NCBI GenBank assembly: GCA_933822405.4
Contig: CAKOGP040002022.1
Coordinates: 1 to 11,002 of the forward strand
DNA length: 11,002 nucleotides
Origin: Cylindrotheca closterium
Lineage: Eukaryota > Bacillariophyta > Bacillariophyceae > Bacillariales > Bacillariaceae
Direction: 5' to 3'
The notes under the pieces are model-generated. The model did no database searches. It saw nothing but the letters and a program-made list of their open reading frames with translations, and was not told the DNA's origin. Of the stretch, positions 1 through 7,245 are shown one piece after another. The position numbers and the translations under genes were made by a program. Each line of letters opens with the position of its first letter. Positions within the stretch are counted from its first letter, which is position 1.

Positions 1-110
1 GCCACGCTGCGGGTAGAGTCCGAACCAGCTGGTTCTGACTAGAGCAACTTCTGATTATTCAGACGCCTCACATGGTTCAAACTTGTTGTTGACTCGCCGC
101 TCCACAGTAC

Positions 111-967
111 TTGACCTTTACAGCCGAGCATCCCACCGGCAATTGTATGCGCTACCTAGCATTTAATCGATTAATGTTTCAGTTATTATTATTAGCTATT
201 CTGACCATTGGCTTTGCTGTCCTCACTGACGAACTTGAGATCTACAGATACCATGAAGAGCAATGGGCCGACCCAAGCTCCCTCGATATCGAAATCACCC
301 GCAATGACTGGAACAAAACGTTCCGCACCATTAAAGCATCCCTTACAAACTTCAAAGGAGTCCACGGTTGCCCTTTGAGCTATACTATTCCTGCCACAAC
401 TGCCATCCCAGCTGATCCGGATCCATCAACCGATTATGCATCAATTGAGGACAAAATCATTGCCCATGCTCCTATTGTCAACACCCAAGGAGACTTTGTT
501 GCTACATTTCGTACTGATAATACCACCCTCTGGAAACTTTTGAGTGCGCTATTCAAAGACACTGTTGACTGGACTGACATCAAGCATTGTGCCCAAACAA
601 AGGACGGAAGAACTGCATTTCTTGACCTAAAATCCGCACGGCTTGGGGCCCAATACACCAACAATGTCTCTGCCAAAATTGAGAGACGCTGGTTAGCTTT
701 ATCCTACGCAGGACCAAAAAGCAACTGGAAGTTTACAATTACGCCCGCAACCACAAGCAATGCTTCCTCCTCCTTGCCGAGCTCGATGATTACCAAGAAC
801 CTGATGAGCGAACCAGAGTTCGCAAGCTCATTGATCAGATTGTCACTCGAGAGCTCGACACAGCTATTAACATGATCTACAACTTGGATAGGGAGGTGCC
901 GGAGACTGTTATGACTGGACAAACTGCAAATATTGGTCCATGGTGTGATTTCCAATGGTATCAGTGA
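111..967 (+). pseudogene. Copia gag (capsid) remnant, frameshifted
   Basis: Gag forms the particle that packages element RNA. The frame opening at 111 (first ATG at 147) gives 254 codons. From about residue 60 the text matches the capsid of diatom copia elements: a DW-centred start (residues 66-67), a GV..CPL.Y motif near residues 84-91, the WKLLSALF helix, and a KDGR..FLDL segment followed by an R.W...Y.G...W pattern. Near 734 the homologous reading moves to another frame, in which the DERTRVRKLIDQI helix is read and stays open to a TGA at 965-967. The last 45 or so codons of the first frame are therefore out-of-frame text. Residues 21-39 are very hydrophobic, which is not expected of gag, and probably come from upstream sequence read through. 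No CCHC zinc knuckle is present. Bases 1-110 before it show nothing I can name. Confidence 0.7.
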
Positions 968-1162
968 CCATAAGACAGACAAAACCGCAATCCAACCTGG
1001 CAATGACAGATTCCGATACCATGGACGACTTGTCCAGAAACGTACCACAAAGGGATGGCAGCTCTGTGTCCAATGGAAGGACGGTACCACTACTTGGGAG
1101 CGACTGTCCGATCTCAAAGAATCTTTCCCCAGTGAGGTTGCTGAGTATTCCATCGCAAAAGT
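968..1162 (+). pseudogene. Copia pol fragment: chromodomain-like tail after integrase
   Basis: In the frame starting at 933, residues 40-75 carry a small chromodomain-like pattern: W42, W48 within VQWKDG, W55 within TTWE, then an acidic helix ending in EVAEYSIA. In diatom copia elements this block lies just after the integrase and before the RT connector; in other retrotransposons chromodomains can guide integration to particular chromatin. The first 20 or so residues (with SDHKTD) still look like the normal upstream text, so the large deletion ends close to 940-985. The family then continues into the WWVPYILKK connector, but here that is read in a different frame, so an indel lies near 1158-1162. 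Calling it chromodomain-like rests on the aromatic spacing only. Confidence 0.6.
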
Positions 1163-2817
1163 GGTGGGTTCCATACATCTTGAAGAAACCAAATGCAATC
1201 ATTGCCAAAGTCAAGAGCCAATACCACAAGCAAACACACAAATTTGGCATCCGAATTCCCAAAACAGTCCAAGAAGCCCGTGAACTTGATCGAATCAATG
1301 GCAACAACTTGTGGGAACAGGCCCTTGGGAAGGAGATGAGCAATGTTCGTCTGGCTTTCAAGATGCTCAACAAGGAAGACGAAGCACCAGTTGGGCACAC
1401 CAAAATCAAGTGCCATATTGTTTTTGATGTCAAAATGGAAAAACTCCGCCGAAAATGCCGAATGGTTGCTGGTGGCCACATGACCGAGGCATCATGCCCT
1501 AGCGCAACTTACTTGAGCGTTGTATCTTGTGAATCTGTCCAAATTGCCCTAACATTTGCCGCTTTAAATGCAATGGAAGTCAAAGCTGCTGACATCTAGA
1601 ATGCCTACTTGACAGCGCCTCTCATCAGTGAAAAGATTTGGACAGTTTGTGGCCCTGAATTTGGGAAGGACGAAGGCCGCATAGCTATTGTTGTATGCGC
1701 ATTATATGGATTACGGGCCGCTGACAGAACATTCCTCTTGAAGTATATGCAAAATCTGGGATGGAAACCCTGCTTGGCCGACCCTGACGTATATTACATG
1801 CCAATGACAAGACCTGATTATGGCTTTGAATATGTTGACAACATATTAATGATCCACCATGATGCTATGGGAGCGCTCAAGAAAATCGACAAGGCATTCA
1901 TGCTAAAACCAGACTCTGTTGGCGATCCCGACATCTACCTAGGGGCCAAGTTCCGTACTACCACTCTGAAGAACGGGGTTATTGCATACTCCTCGAGTCC
2001 GAGCAAATATGTCCAAGAGAATGTGAGACTTGTGTCAAACTACTTAGAGGAACACCATGGGACCAGATTGAAGAAAGGATCCAGAGCCAGGTCACCCTTA
2101 CCAAACAACTACTGTCCTGAACTTGACATGACAGAAGAACTTGAAGGAGAGGAAGCATCGTATTTCCAATCCCTTGTTGGTATTTTGCGCTTGATGGTCG
2201 AACTTGGTAGAATTGAAATCATCACTGAAGTTAGTATGCTTGCGTCTCACCTTGCTCTTCCCCGCAGAGGACATCTCGAATCTATTTTCCACATGTTTGC
2301 CTACCTGAAAGCTCATCACAATGCTACTATTGTAATGGACCCATCCTACCCACAGATCGATCACTCTGTCTTCAAGACATGCAACTGGTCCGATATGTAC
2401 CCTGGAGCAACGGAGCCAATACCTCCAAACACGTCTGAGCCACAAGGCAAGTCCATTGATGTCATCCTGTATGCTGACAGTGACTTAGCTGGTGACAACA
2501 TCACCCGCCGCTCTGGATACATGATCTATGTCAACAATGCCCTTGTGATTGCCCACTCAAAGAAACAGGCTTGGATTGAGACCAGCGTCTTTGGGGCTGA
2601 GTTTTGCGCACTGACACAGGGTATGGATCAAATGAGGGGACTCAGATACAAACTACACATGATGGGAATTCCCATGGAGGGACCTACTTACGCCTATGGA
2701 GACAACATGTCTGTCATCCACAATACACAGAGACCTGACTTGTTGAAGAAGAAATGTAGTTTGATTGCATACCATGCGTGTTGTGAAGCCGTTGCTGCTG
2801 GTGGGCAGTCCTCCTGA
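1163..2817 (+). pseudogene. Copia pol: connector, reverse transcriptase and RNase H, inactivated
   Basis: This encodes the enzymes that copy element RNA to DNA. One frame runs from the WWVPYILKK connector to 2817, broken only by TAG at 1597-1599. Before the stop are KFGIRIPK and the RT fingers (KCHIVFDVKMEKLRRKCRMV, then GGHMTEA). After it come NAYLTAPL (the first catalytic Asp is just before the stop, in ADI), the ALYGLR motif, and the active-site region. There the sequence reads EYVDNILMIHHDA: the second Asp is Asn (1840-1842) and several residues normally before it are missing. RNase H follows with ADSDLAGD, FGAEF and YGDNMSVIHNTQRP, so its acidic residues survive, although two residues of the RRSRTG motif are lost. 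The frame ends early at GGQSS, short of the usual C-terminus. It is clearly non-functional as RT. Confidence 0.9.
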
Positions 2818-3484
2818 CTGAGTCAGGTGTGAGGCTTATTAAGGTTCCCCGGATCATCTTGGATCCAAATAAACTGCCTGGACAAAGATTTGATAATAAG
2901 TATTCAATGGAACACAATGAAACTCAGAGAGTGCCATTGCGAGGGGACTGAATTGAATTCCCCGTGTCAAGTTGACTCGATGGACGAGAATGAATGGCTA
3001 TCGCCAACCAACAGCTTATAATTTTGATTATCTCCCTTTTGCAACACTGTGACTAGTCAAACCCCTTCATTGCTCTACTATCGTTCAATAGCAGGCACAT
3101 TAACTCACTTGTGGAGATCATTGTTGATCGACTTCTGGCAAGAATAGCAGTAGAATAAGATCTAATAGGGAGTGGTGAGACTGTTGATCCGCAGGTAGAA
3201 GCCCAGCATCACTGGCACCTGTTCCTATTGTAGGCAATCCATAGCCGACGTAGATTTGAGCTCAGTGTACTCCAGAGGTAGCTAGAGCGTTGAGGCTATC
3301 ATTACAGCTACGGAGTTGAATATCTGACACACCACAACCATGGTGGATTGTGCATAAATAGGCAAGAGTCTGGAGGTCCCACTGAGATGAATCGATGTTC
3401 GGGACAACGTGATTGTACTGCAGTGGATGCTTGATCTCTTCCATGTCAATGTTGTTGTTGTTGATGGCGATCTGAGGGTCCAAA
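2818..3484. other. Gap between copia A and gypsy fragment; unrecognised open stretches only
   Basis: There is no gene I can name here. On the plus strand, one frame beginning inside the RNase H end (about 2804) stays open for roughly 48 codons to a TGA at about 2949-2951, through VRLIKVPRIILDPNK; it does not match the copia C-terminus I know. On the minus strand one frame covers 3483 down to 3118 with a single TGA at 3262-3264 and includes an asparagine run from a (GTT)4 microsatellite at 3451-3462. Neither has recognisable motifs. The 3' LTR of element A would be expected here, but I see no convincing boundary. Confidence 0.4.
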
Positions 3485-3807
3485 TTGTTGGATTCCTTTT
3501 TTGATCAAACTTGGCTTTTTTGCAAAAAACTGATGTGGCCCTGTTTTGAGGACTCGGATATGCGTGTTGGTTTTGCATTTTGGTATTTTTGGAATATGGA
3601 TGTCCAATTTTCTAACAGGCAAGTCAAATGGATAGACAAGTTCATTCCAAGGAAGACTCCAGATCATTGGCAAAACTACTCAATGGCATTGGATCGTGAT
3701 GTCCTGGATATATACGATAATGATGATGCTGATGATGCCTTTATCATGGACGACCAACCAGTGTTTTCAAAAGCATATTCCGTGTGTTTTCAACAGCGTA
3801 TTCCGTG
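3485..3807 (+). pseudogene. Ty3/gypsy pol fragment (protease-to-RT spacer)
   Basis: The 108-codon frame contains, at residues 36-58, MDVQFSNRQVKWIDKFIPRK followed by a Trp and then an acidic string DNDDADDAFIMDD. In diatom gypsy elements this pattern (strand residues, KW.D, a basic pair, then an acidic D..DAFI.. segment) lies just before the RT palm. The fragment stops before any RT catalytic motif, and the protease before it is not visible. The first 30 or so residues are hydrophobic and aromatic and do not look like the family. It lies on the opposite strand from the larger gypsy relic at 4470-5700, so it is either a separate insertion or an inverted piece. The family call is from memory of the pattern, without an alignment. 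Confidence 0.5.
3761..3806. repeat. 23-bp tandem duplication, two copies
   Basis: The units 3761-3783 and 3784-3806 both begin GTGTTTTCAA and end TATTCC plus GT, differing at two positions (A/C at 3771/3794 and A/G at 3775/3798). Because 23 is not a multiple of three, the duplication throws the gypsy frame, and the reading stops shortly after at 3809-3811. Confidence 0.85.
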
Positions 3808-4149
3808 CTGAAGTGCCGTATGTAGGAAGATGGAATGTAATAGGAGTGATGAGAGGTAACTCTAAAATATTGTGAGATTGTTCTAGGAATGAAACTGGGT
3901 GTGCTGTGGAGCTGATGTGGTGCTGAGGTGGCAAGGAAGCATATGCAGAAGTACTGTAGGATAGTATTATGTATTCTCTGCAATAGCATCAGCTACTTTG
4001 CATTTGCATTGAGTCTTCACTACAGAAGGTACTCATCTTCTACGAGGGTGATCAGTCCTCTTAGAAGATCTAAAACCGTGCTTCATTGTGTGTACGGTAG
4101 TTGTACATACGCGGCCCAGACATACATTTGTATTAGTCCAGTTGACCCT

Positions 4150-4178
4150 TGTGATTATTATTCTATAATAACGTCACA
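4150..4178. repeat. Imperfect palindrome with ACGTCA core
   Basis: Arms TGTGA (4150-4154) plus TTATTAT (4155-4161) face ATAATAA (4165-4171) and TCACA (4174-4178), interrupted by a 3-nt centre and two unpaired bases, CG. The right arm includes ACGTCA (4171-4176), the core bound by bZIP/CRE factors. In diatoms, TGACGT-type elements are known CO2/cAMP-response sites. A single copy in relic DNA is weak evidence of function. Confidence 0.4.
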
Positions 4179-4428
4179 GGTGTCCGTGTGCGCTAAACGC
4201 AAGCAGTGTTTGTTAGTGCCCCATTGGCAGACCAGTGTAGCATATACTGCGTTGTGTCCCTGGCAACGGGATATTTGCTCCAAGGTGAGAATAGACAAGA
4301 TCTTTATCTTGCATCTATTGGTATATAGGAAAAAGTCAAAAAACCCATATTGTTGTTCTGGAGGTTAGGACATCAGTCCTGCAACCAATTTGGCCTTGTT
4401 GCCAAGGAAACCTGGAAAACCCATTTAG

Positions 4429-4450
4429 TACCAAACATTAACATTTGGTA
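4429..4450. repeat. Short perfect inverted repeat
   Basis: TACCAAA at 4429-4435 pairs with TTTGGTA at 4444-4450 across an 8-nt spacer; GGTACCAA then recurs at once at 4447-4454. It lies 20 bp beyond the gypsy integrase stop and may be part of an element boundary or only chance AT-rich symmetry. Confidence 0.45.
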
Positions 4451-4469
4451 CCAATAATGTTAATCAGCA

Positions 4470-4724
4470 TCAGCTGACTTGATATGGCGAAACATTCCAG
4501 ATGTTGATGGTATCGCTGATTTGACCGCGTTGAAATTGCAAAGTGTCGTTGTCATTAACGCTGGTCACACAAAATGGGCCCGAATCAGCATTTGTTCCAA
4601 ATTTGCGGCTTGGATCATTCTTGATCACAATTTGGTCACCGACTTGATAATTATGGGGAAAGATTATTTTTATTTATGTGCTTTTGTTTTCTAGTTTGAT
4701 AGCATTCCAATCTGCGTGGAATTC
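4470..4724 (-). pseudogene. Gypsy integrase C-terminal domain with natural stop
   Basis: After a frame change near 4730 the minus strand reads ARHEFHADWNAIKLENKST, then TAA, then an in-frame PHNYQVGDQIVIKNDPSRKFG, GPFCVTSVNDNDTLQFQRG and SDTINIWNVSPYQ before TGA at 4470-4472. This is the SH3-like integrase C-terminal domain, with YQVGD..., the GPF.V..VNDN turn and the final DTIN(I)...PY strand of the family. About 60 residues from 4655 to 4470 are unbroken, the best preserved part of this relic. The stop position agrees with the normal family C-terminus. Confidence 0.88.
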
Positions 4725-4899
4725 ATGTCTAGCATCGACCAAAGACTAATTGACTGGGAGTTGCATTCAATGTAGTGTGAATGGTCACTCTTGTCGCAAG
4801 TGCAACCGCTGATAAAATGCCAGTATAAGGATCCTTTTCATCCAGTTCTGTGTGGACCAATCAGATCAATACAAAAAGTGTCCCATGGTATGACTTCTA
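4725..4899 (-). pseudogene. Gypsy integrase core scraps, most of the catalytic core deleted
   Basis: Two short pieces of the integrase core (which joins element DNA to the host chromosome) are fused. The first, about 4897-4853, reads EVIPWDTFCIDLIGP and contains the first Asp of the D,D-E triad. The second, about 4852-4735, reads ELDEKDPYTGIL, a helix with TTLNATPSQLVFGR, and comes from after the catalytic Glu. Between them roughly 100-150 residues with the second Asp and the Glu are gone, and the joint changes frame. The zinc finger before it is also lost. The enzyme is dead. Confidence 0.85.
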
Positions 4900-5157
4900 T
4901 CATTTTTCAGTGTGTGTATATTGGCTATTTGGTTTATTGAGTGCAGCCTGGAGCTCAGATTCTTTCTGTTGCTCCGCACTAATAAGAGACATGCAAAGAG
5001 GATATATATTGTCTGGAAGTTTGTCCCGACAAATATTCATGTAGTCGTTTAAGGTGACATTATCAGCCTTTAAAGCATTTTTTGTTTTAGGAATTGAAGG
5101 TTTGGATGATTGTTTGCCATCATTATGTGCCATAAGAGTCATCATCTTCCTTGTCAA
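4900..5157 (-). pseudogene. Gypsy pol spacer between RNase H and integrase
   Basis: An 85-codon minus-strand frame continues the gypsy reading after another one-base shift near 5140. It includes SIPKTKNALKADN, LNDYMNICRDKLPD and ESELQAALNKPNSQY. This is the charged spacer that in the family precedes the integrase zinc finger. At 4900 it runs into unrelated codons and stops, and the HHCC zinc finger that should follow is missing. No catalytic role is expected of the segment itself. Confidence 0.75.
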
Positions 5158-5700
5158 TTAAATCAAGACGTGATAGCGCATCTGCCACTATGTTATCAGG
5201 GCCTTTAATGTAGATAGTTCTTCCAAAACCATGCGCCAGCGCAGGACGCGCTCAGTATTGAATTGAGTGAATGATAGATTTTTGTGATCAGTGTAGACTT
5301 TAATCTTGTGTCCCAAGAGAATTGGTTGCTAACAGCTCACGTTCAGTGGTTGTGTAATTGTGTTGGCCATCTCGCAACTTGCGACTGTAGAAGGCAATTG
5401 GTTTGGGATCTTGCGTGATAACAGCACCAGTCTCATACTTGGACGCGTCAGTGTGGATTTCAAAAGGTTTGTTAAAGTCAGGATAGTGTAGCAAAGTTTC
5501 TTTTGCCATTACACGTTTGATATTATTGAAGGCTTGTTGTTCGACTTGCCCCCAGTGCCATTTAACACCATTGAGTGGAGCGAGAATATGTGATCGTCTA
5601 ATCCACATATCAGGATAATAGTTGATGATGCCGAGGAAGCTTCACAGCTGTTTTACATTCTTTAATATCCCATATTTAGATTGAGACCGACCGGGGGGCA
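5158..5700 (-). pseudogene. Gypsy RT C-terminus and RNase H, frameshifted
   Basis: RNase H removes RNA from the RNA:DNA hybrid during copying. On the minus strand from about 5698 the text NVKQL, a TGA at 5642-5644 where the family has Arg, then SFLGIINYY and MWIRRSHILAPL marks the end of RT. RNase H follows with the catalytic TDAS (PFEIHTDASKYETGAV), the AFYSRKL strand and ERELL. Near 5320 a deletion of about ten residues shifts the frame; [17 protein letters not shown] then RVLRWRM, with the third Asp, continue in the new frame. Near 5215 a second shift occurs before [19 protein letters not shown]. All the key acids can be seen, but never in one frame. Confidence 0.88.
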
Positions 5701-6360
5701 GAGTGACACAAAAATCAAAAATATACTCATCATCATCGATCGTCATAATATTTCACCTGATTGTCGATCATGAGAATTGCCATGAGGCTACCCAAGTGAA
5801 TGATTTTGCGTTTCTCAAGTATCTCTTCACACTATTGCACTATTTGATGGACAAAGAGAGCACGTTGAGTGTGACAGATGAAGACTTTGCTCCTCGTTCT
5901 CCTTGCAGATGTACTGTGCATTTGCAATCTAACTACTTGCTTGCTTTGTCCTTTCTACAGTGTTTCAATGGTACAATGCCTATCCATTACCGTCGGATTT
6001 AAGAGACATTGTCGTTGAATGACTATATGAAGTGGAATGAATGGTGAAGCTGCTCTACTAGGTTGAATGCGGTGGTGCTGCGGTGGTCCTGCGGTGCTAT
6101 CATTGGTTGGTGATGCTCTTATTAATTTATGGCTATTGTGCCCATAAGAGACAGGCAATCTCACAGGCAAACGATATTTTGTTTTAGAGAGACCAGGTTC
6201 CATGTCTGGTGTTTGGATTGGCTGCACGGGAAAAAGTGTGAAACAATGGATATAGGAATTGAAATGCAAAAAAAGCCAACAACCAGCCTCTGGCCAGATA
6301 CTATTGAGCGTTCTGGGGGTCATGTGAGTATACCACGGTCTCATACGACTTATGAATGAC
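5701..6360. other. Non-coding gap right of the gypsy relic
   Basis: Open frames here (99 codons plus at 5703-6002; 129 codons minus at 5955-6344) show no motif or composition that I recognise and are probably chance. The gypsy RT palm and fingers expected here on the minus strand are absent, so the relic is cut at about 5700. A short 11-bp tandem repeat is listed separately. Confidence 0.4.
6069..6096. repeat. 11-bp tandem repeat, about 2.5 copies
   Basis: GCGGTGGTGCT (6069-6079) is followed by GCGGTGGTCCT (6080-6090) and a partial GCGGTG (6091-6096). It is a minor GC-rich minisatellite in AT-rich DNA. Confidence 0.7.
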
Positions 6361-6758
6361 CAATAGCTTGGTTTGTAACTTTATTGGAGCATTCCTTGAT
6401 GAGTTCTCTGCTCCTGCTGGCTACCAAGATTGTCGGTGAGCGCCCCAAAGCACCCCGGAGCTTAGAAGGCTATAACTCACGAGCAATTTTTTTTGAAATG
6501 CGGCCTGAGCAGGATTAAAGCTAATGATCTACATTAGAAGTTTTATATGGGTTAAATTTGTATTCTACTGATATCGAGTAAGGTACAGTTCTGGCCTCCC
6601 CCCTTTTTTTGTAGGGCTGAGTGGCAGACGGACCGTTAATATGCTTTTCTAGAATAGGTTTGAGAGTTCGTTTCTGATCATCTCGGACGCACCACAACGT
6701 CAAACGCACGCCCAAAATCTGTCCATTTAGATTGTTTTGAGATTTTTAAAAAAAAGCA

Positions 6759-6777
6759 TTGTGTCAAACTGACACAA
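6759..6777. repeat. Perfect 8-bp inverted repeat
   Basis: TTGTGTCA (6759-6766) and TGACACAA (6770-6777) are exact reverse complements around the 3-nt centre AAC. This could be a palindromic protein-binding site or a small hairpin. Confidence 0.6.
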
Positions 6778-6791
6778 CTCTGCGTCAATTT

Positions 6792-6833
6792 AACGCGGGC
6801 TTGCATGTCTTCAACGCGGGACAAAACCCGCGT
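6792..6833. repeat. ACGCGGG direct and inverted repeats (GC-rich hairpin)
   Basis: AACGCGGG occurs at 6792-6799 and again at 6813-6820, and CCCGCGT at 6827-6833 is the reverse complement of ACGCGGG. The second and third copies form a perfect 7-bp GC-rich stem with a 6-nt loop, ACAAAA. It has the shape of a terminator-like hairpin, but no gene lies beside it to support that role. Confidence 0.6.
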
Positions 6834-7023
6834 ACCCGTACACATGTACCAGTTCATCATTGTGATGAAAACATTGGAGTATTTGAATGAATGGAAGTTG
6901 GAGTTGTCCACTCGCCTCTCATTCCAATGAGAGTTGCCCATTTCTTCAAAGAAGTTATTTACACTGTGACCTTCGCATTGACTGCCATCTGAGTTCACAG
7001 AGCAAGTAACCGGATATTGAACA

Positions 7024-7245
7024 ATGGATCTGATGGAAATTGACAAAGCTGGGGCACATAATGGCAATGGTGCTATTATCCAAGCAAGACGCAACAACCT
7101 CATAAATGAGTTCAAAGCCCTCAATGAAATTCACCAGCATTTTTTTATTACCTACACATCTTCACTGGCCGAGGTATTGGTGGAGATATTGAACTCTGTG
7201 GGTCTGTCTTTCACTACAAAATTACAGCAGCTTGGACAGGGATAA
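7024..7245 (+). CDS. Unrecognised small open frame
   Basis: A 73-codon frame with an ATG at 7024 encodes a mostly polar, probably helical peptide (MDLMEIDKAGAHNGNG, then QARRNNLINEFKALNEIHQ). After its stop, another frame continues with DNLQAKIHLQSKEAETT for about 25 residues, so an older, longer coiled-coil-like protein with one indel is possible. I do not recognise it. Gag remnants can look like this, but no gag motif is visible. It may simply be chance. Confidence 0.15.
   Translation: MDLMEIDKAGAHNGNGAIIQARRNNLINEFKALNEIHQHFFITYTSSLAEVLVEILNSVGLSFTTKLQQLGQG

Larger units (their letters stand above)
111..2817 (+). mobile_element. Decayed Ty1/copia retrotransposon A (diatom-type), internally deleted
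   Basis: A plus-strand run of gag-like, chromodomain-like, RT and RNase H remnants in copia order marks one retrotransposon. The parts lie in three frames. The switches are near 734 within gag, at about 940-985 where everything from the gag zinc-knuckle region through protease and integrase core is absent, and near 1160 in the connector. A stop codon at 1597-1599 then cuts the RT. A full copia internal region is usually over 4 kb, so about half is missing. I could not identify paired LTRs: bases 1-110 hold no clear LTR end, and the sequence after 2817 has no clear polypurine tract or TG start. The copy should be non-autonomous and transcriptionally dead unless read from outside. Confidence 0.85.
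3812..4469. other. Non-coding gap, possibly old LTR sequence of the minus-strand gypsy relic
   Basis: This lies directly after the integrase stop of the minus-strand gypsy element, where its 3' LTR is expected. On the minus strand a TGTCCTAACC beginning near 4372 could be an LTR start, but there is no clear polypurine tract, no matching CA end and no second copy, so I do not call an LTR. A 146-codon plus-strand open frame (3928-4368) has no recognisable motif. Two inverted repeats inside are listed separately. Confidence 0.3.
4470..5700 (-). mobile_element. Ty3/gypsy retrotransposon relic (diatom-type), minus strand
   Basis: Reading right to left on the minus strand, the remnants are in gypsy order: RT C-terminus, RNase H, spacer, pieces of integrase core, and the integrase C-terminal domain with its own stop. 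RNase H before integrase, with integrase last, is the Ty3/gypsy order rather than the copia one. The gag, protease and main RT domain are missing on the right. At least six frameshifts, stops or deletions separate the segments. The total is about 1.2 kb, against roughly 3 kb for a full gypsy pol. Confidence 0.85.

Noticed and set aside
1..60. Possible primer-binding site, TGGTTCTGACTAGAGC near 31-46
   Set aside because: It resembles the initiator-tRNA complement TGGTATCAGAGC only partly, and no LTR end precedes it in view.
434..1481. Minus-strand open frames of 80-190 codons over the gag and connector region
   Set aside because: They lie antisense to the recognisable copia reading and carry no motifs of their own.
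3451..3462. (GTT)4 microsatellite
   Set aside because: Too short to be notable by itself.
4035..4069. ATCTTCTA / TAGAAGAT inverted repeat
   Set aside because: 8-bp arms with a 19-nt spacer in AT-rich DNA are easily expected by chance.
3928..4368. 146-codon plus-strand open frame
   Set aside because: Cysteine- and tyrosine-rich, low-information text with no domain; it overlaps DNA expected to be LTR or spacer.
4479..5044. Plus-strand open frames at 4479-4694 and 4850-5044
   Set aside because: Antisense shadows of the gypsy integrase and spacer read on the minus strand.
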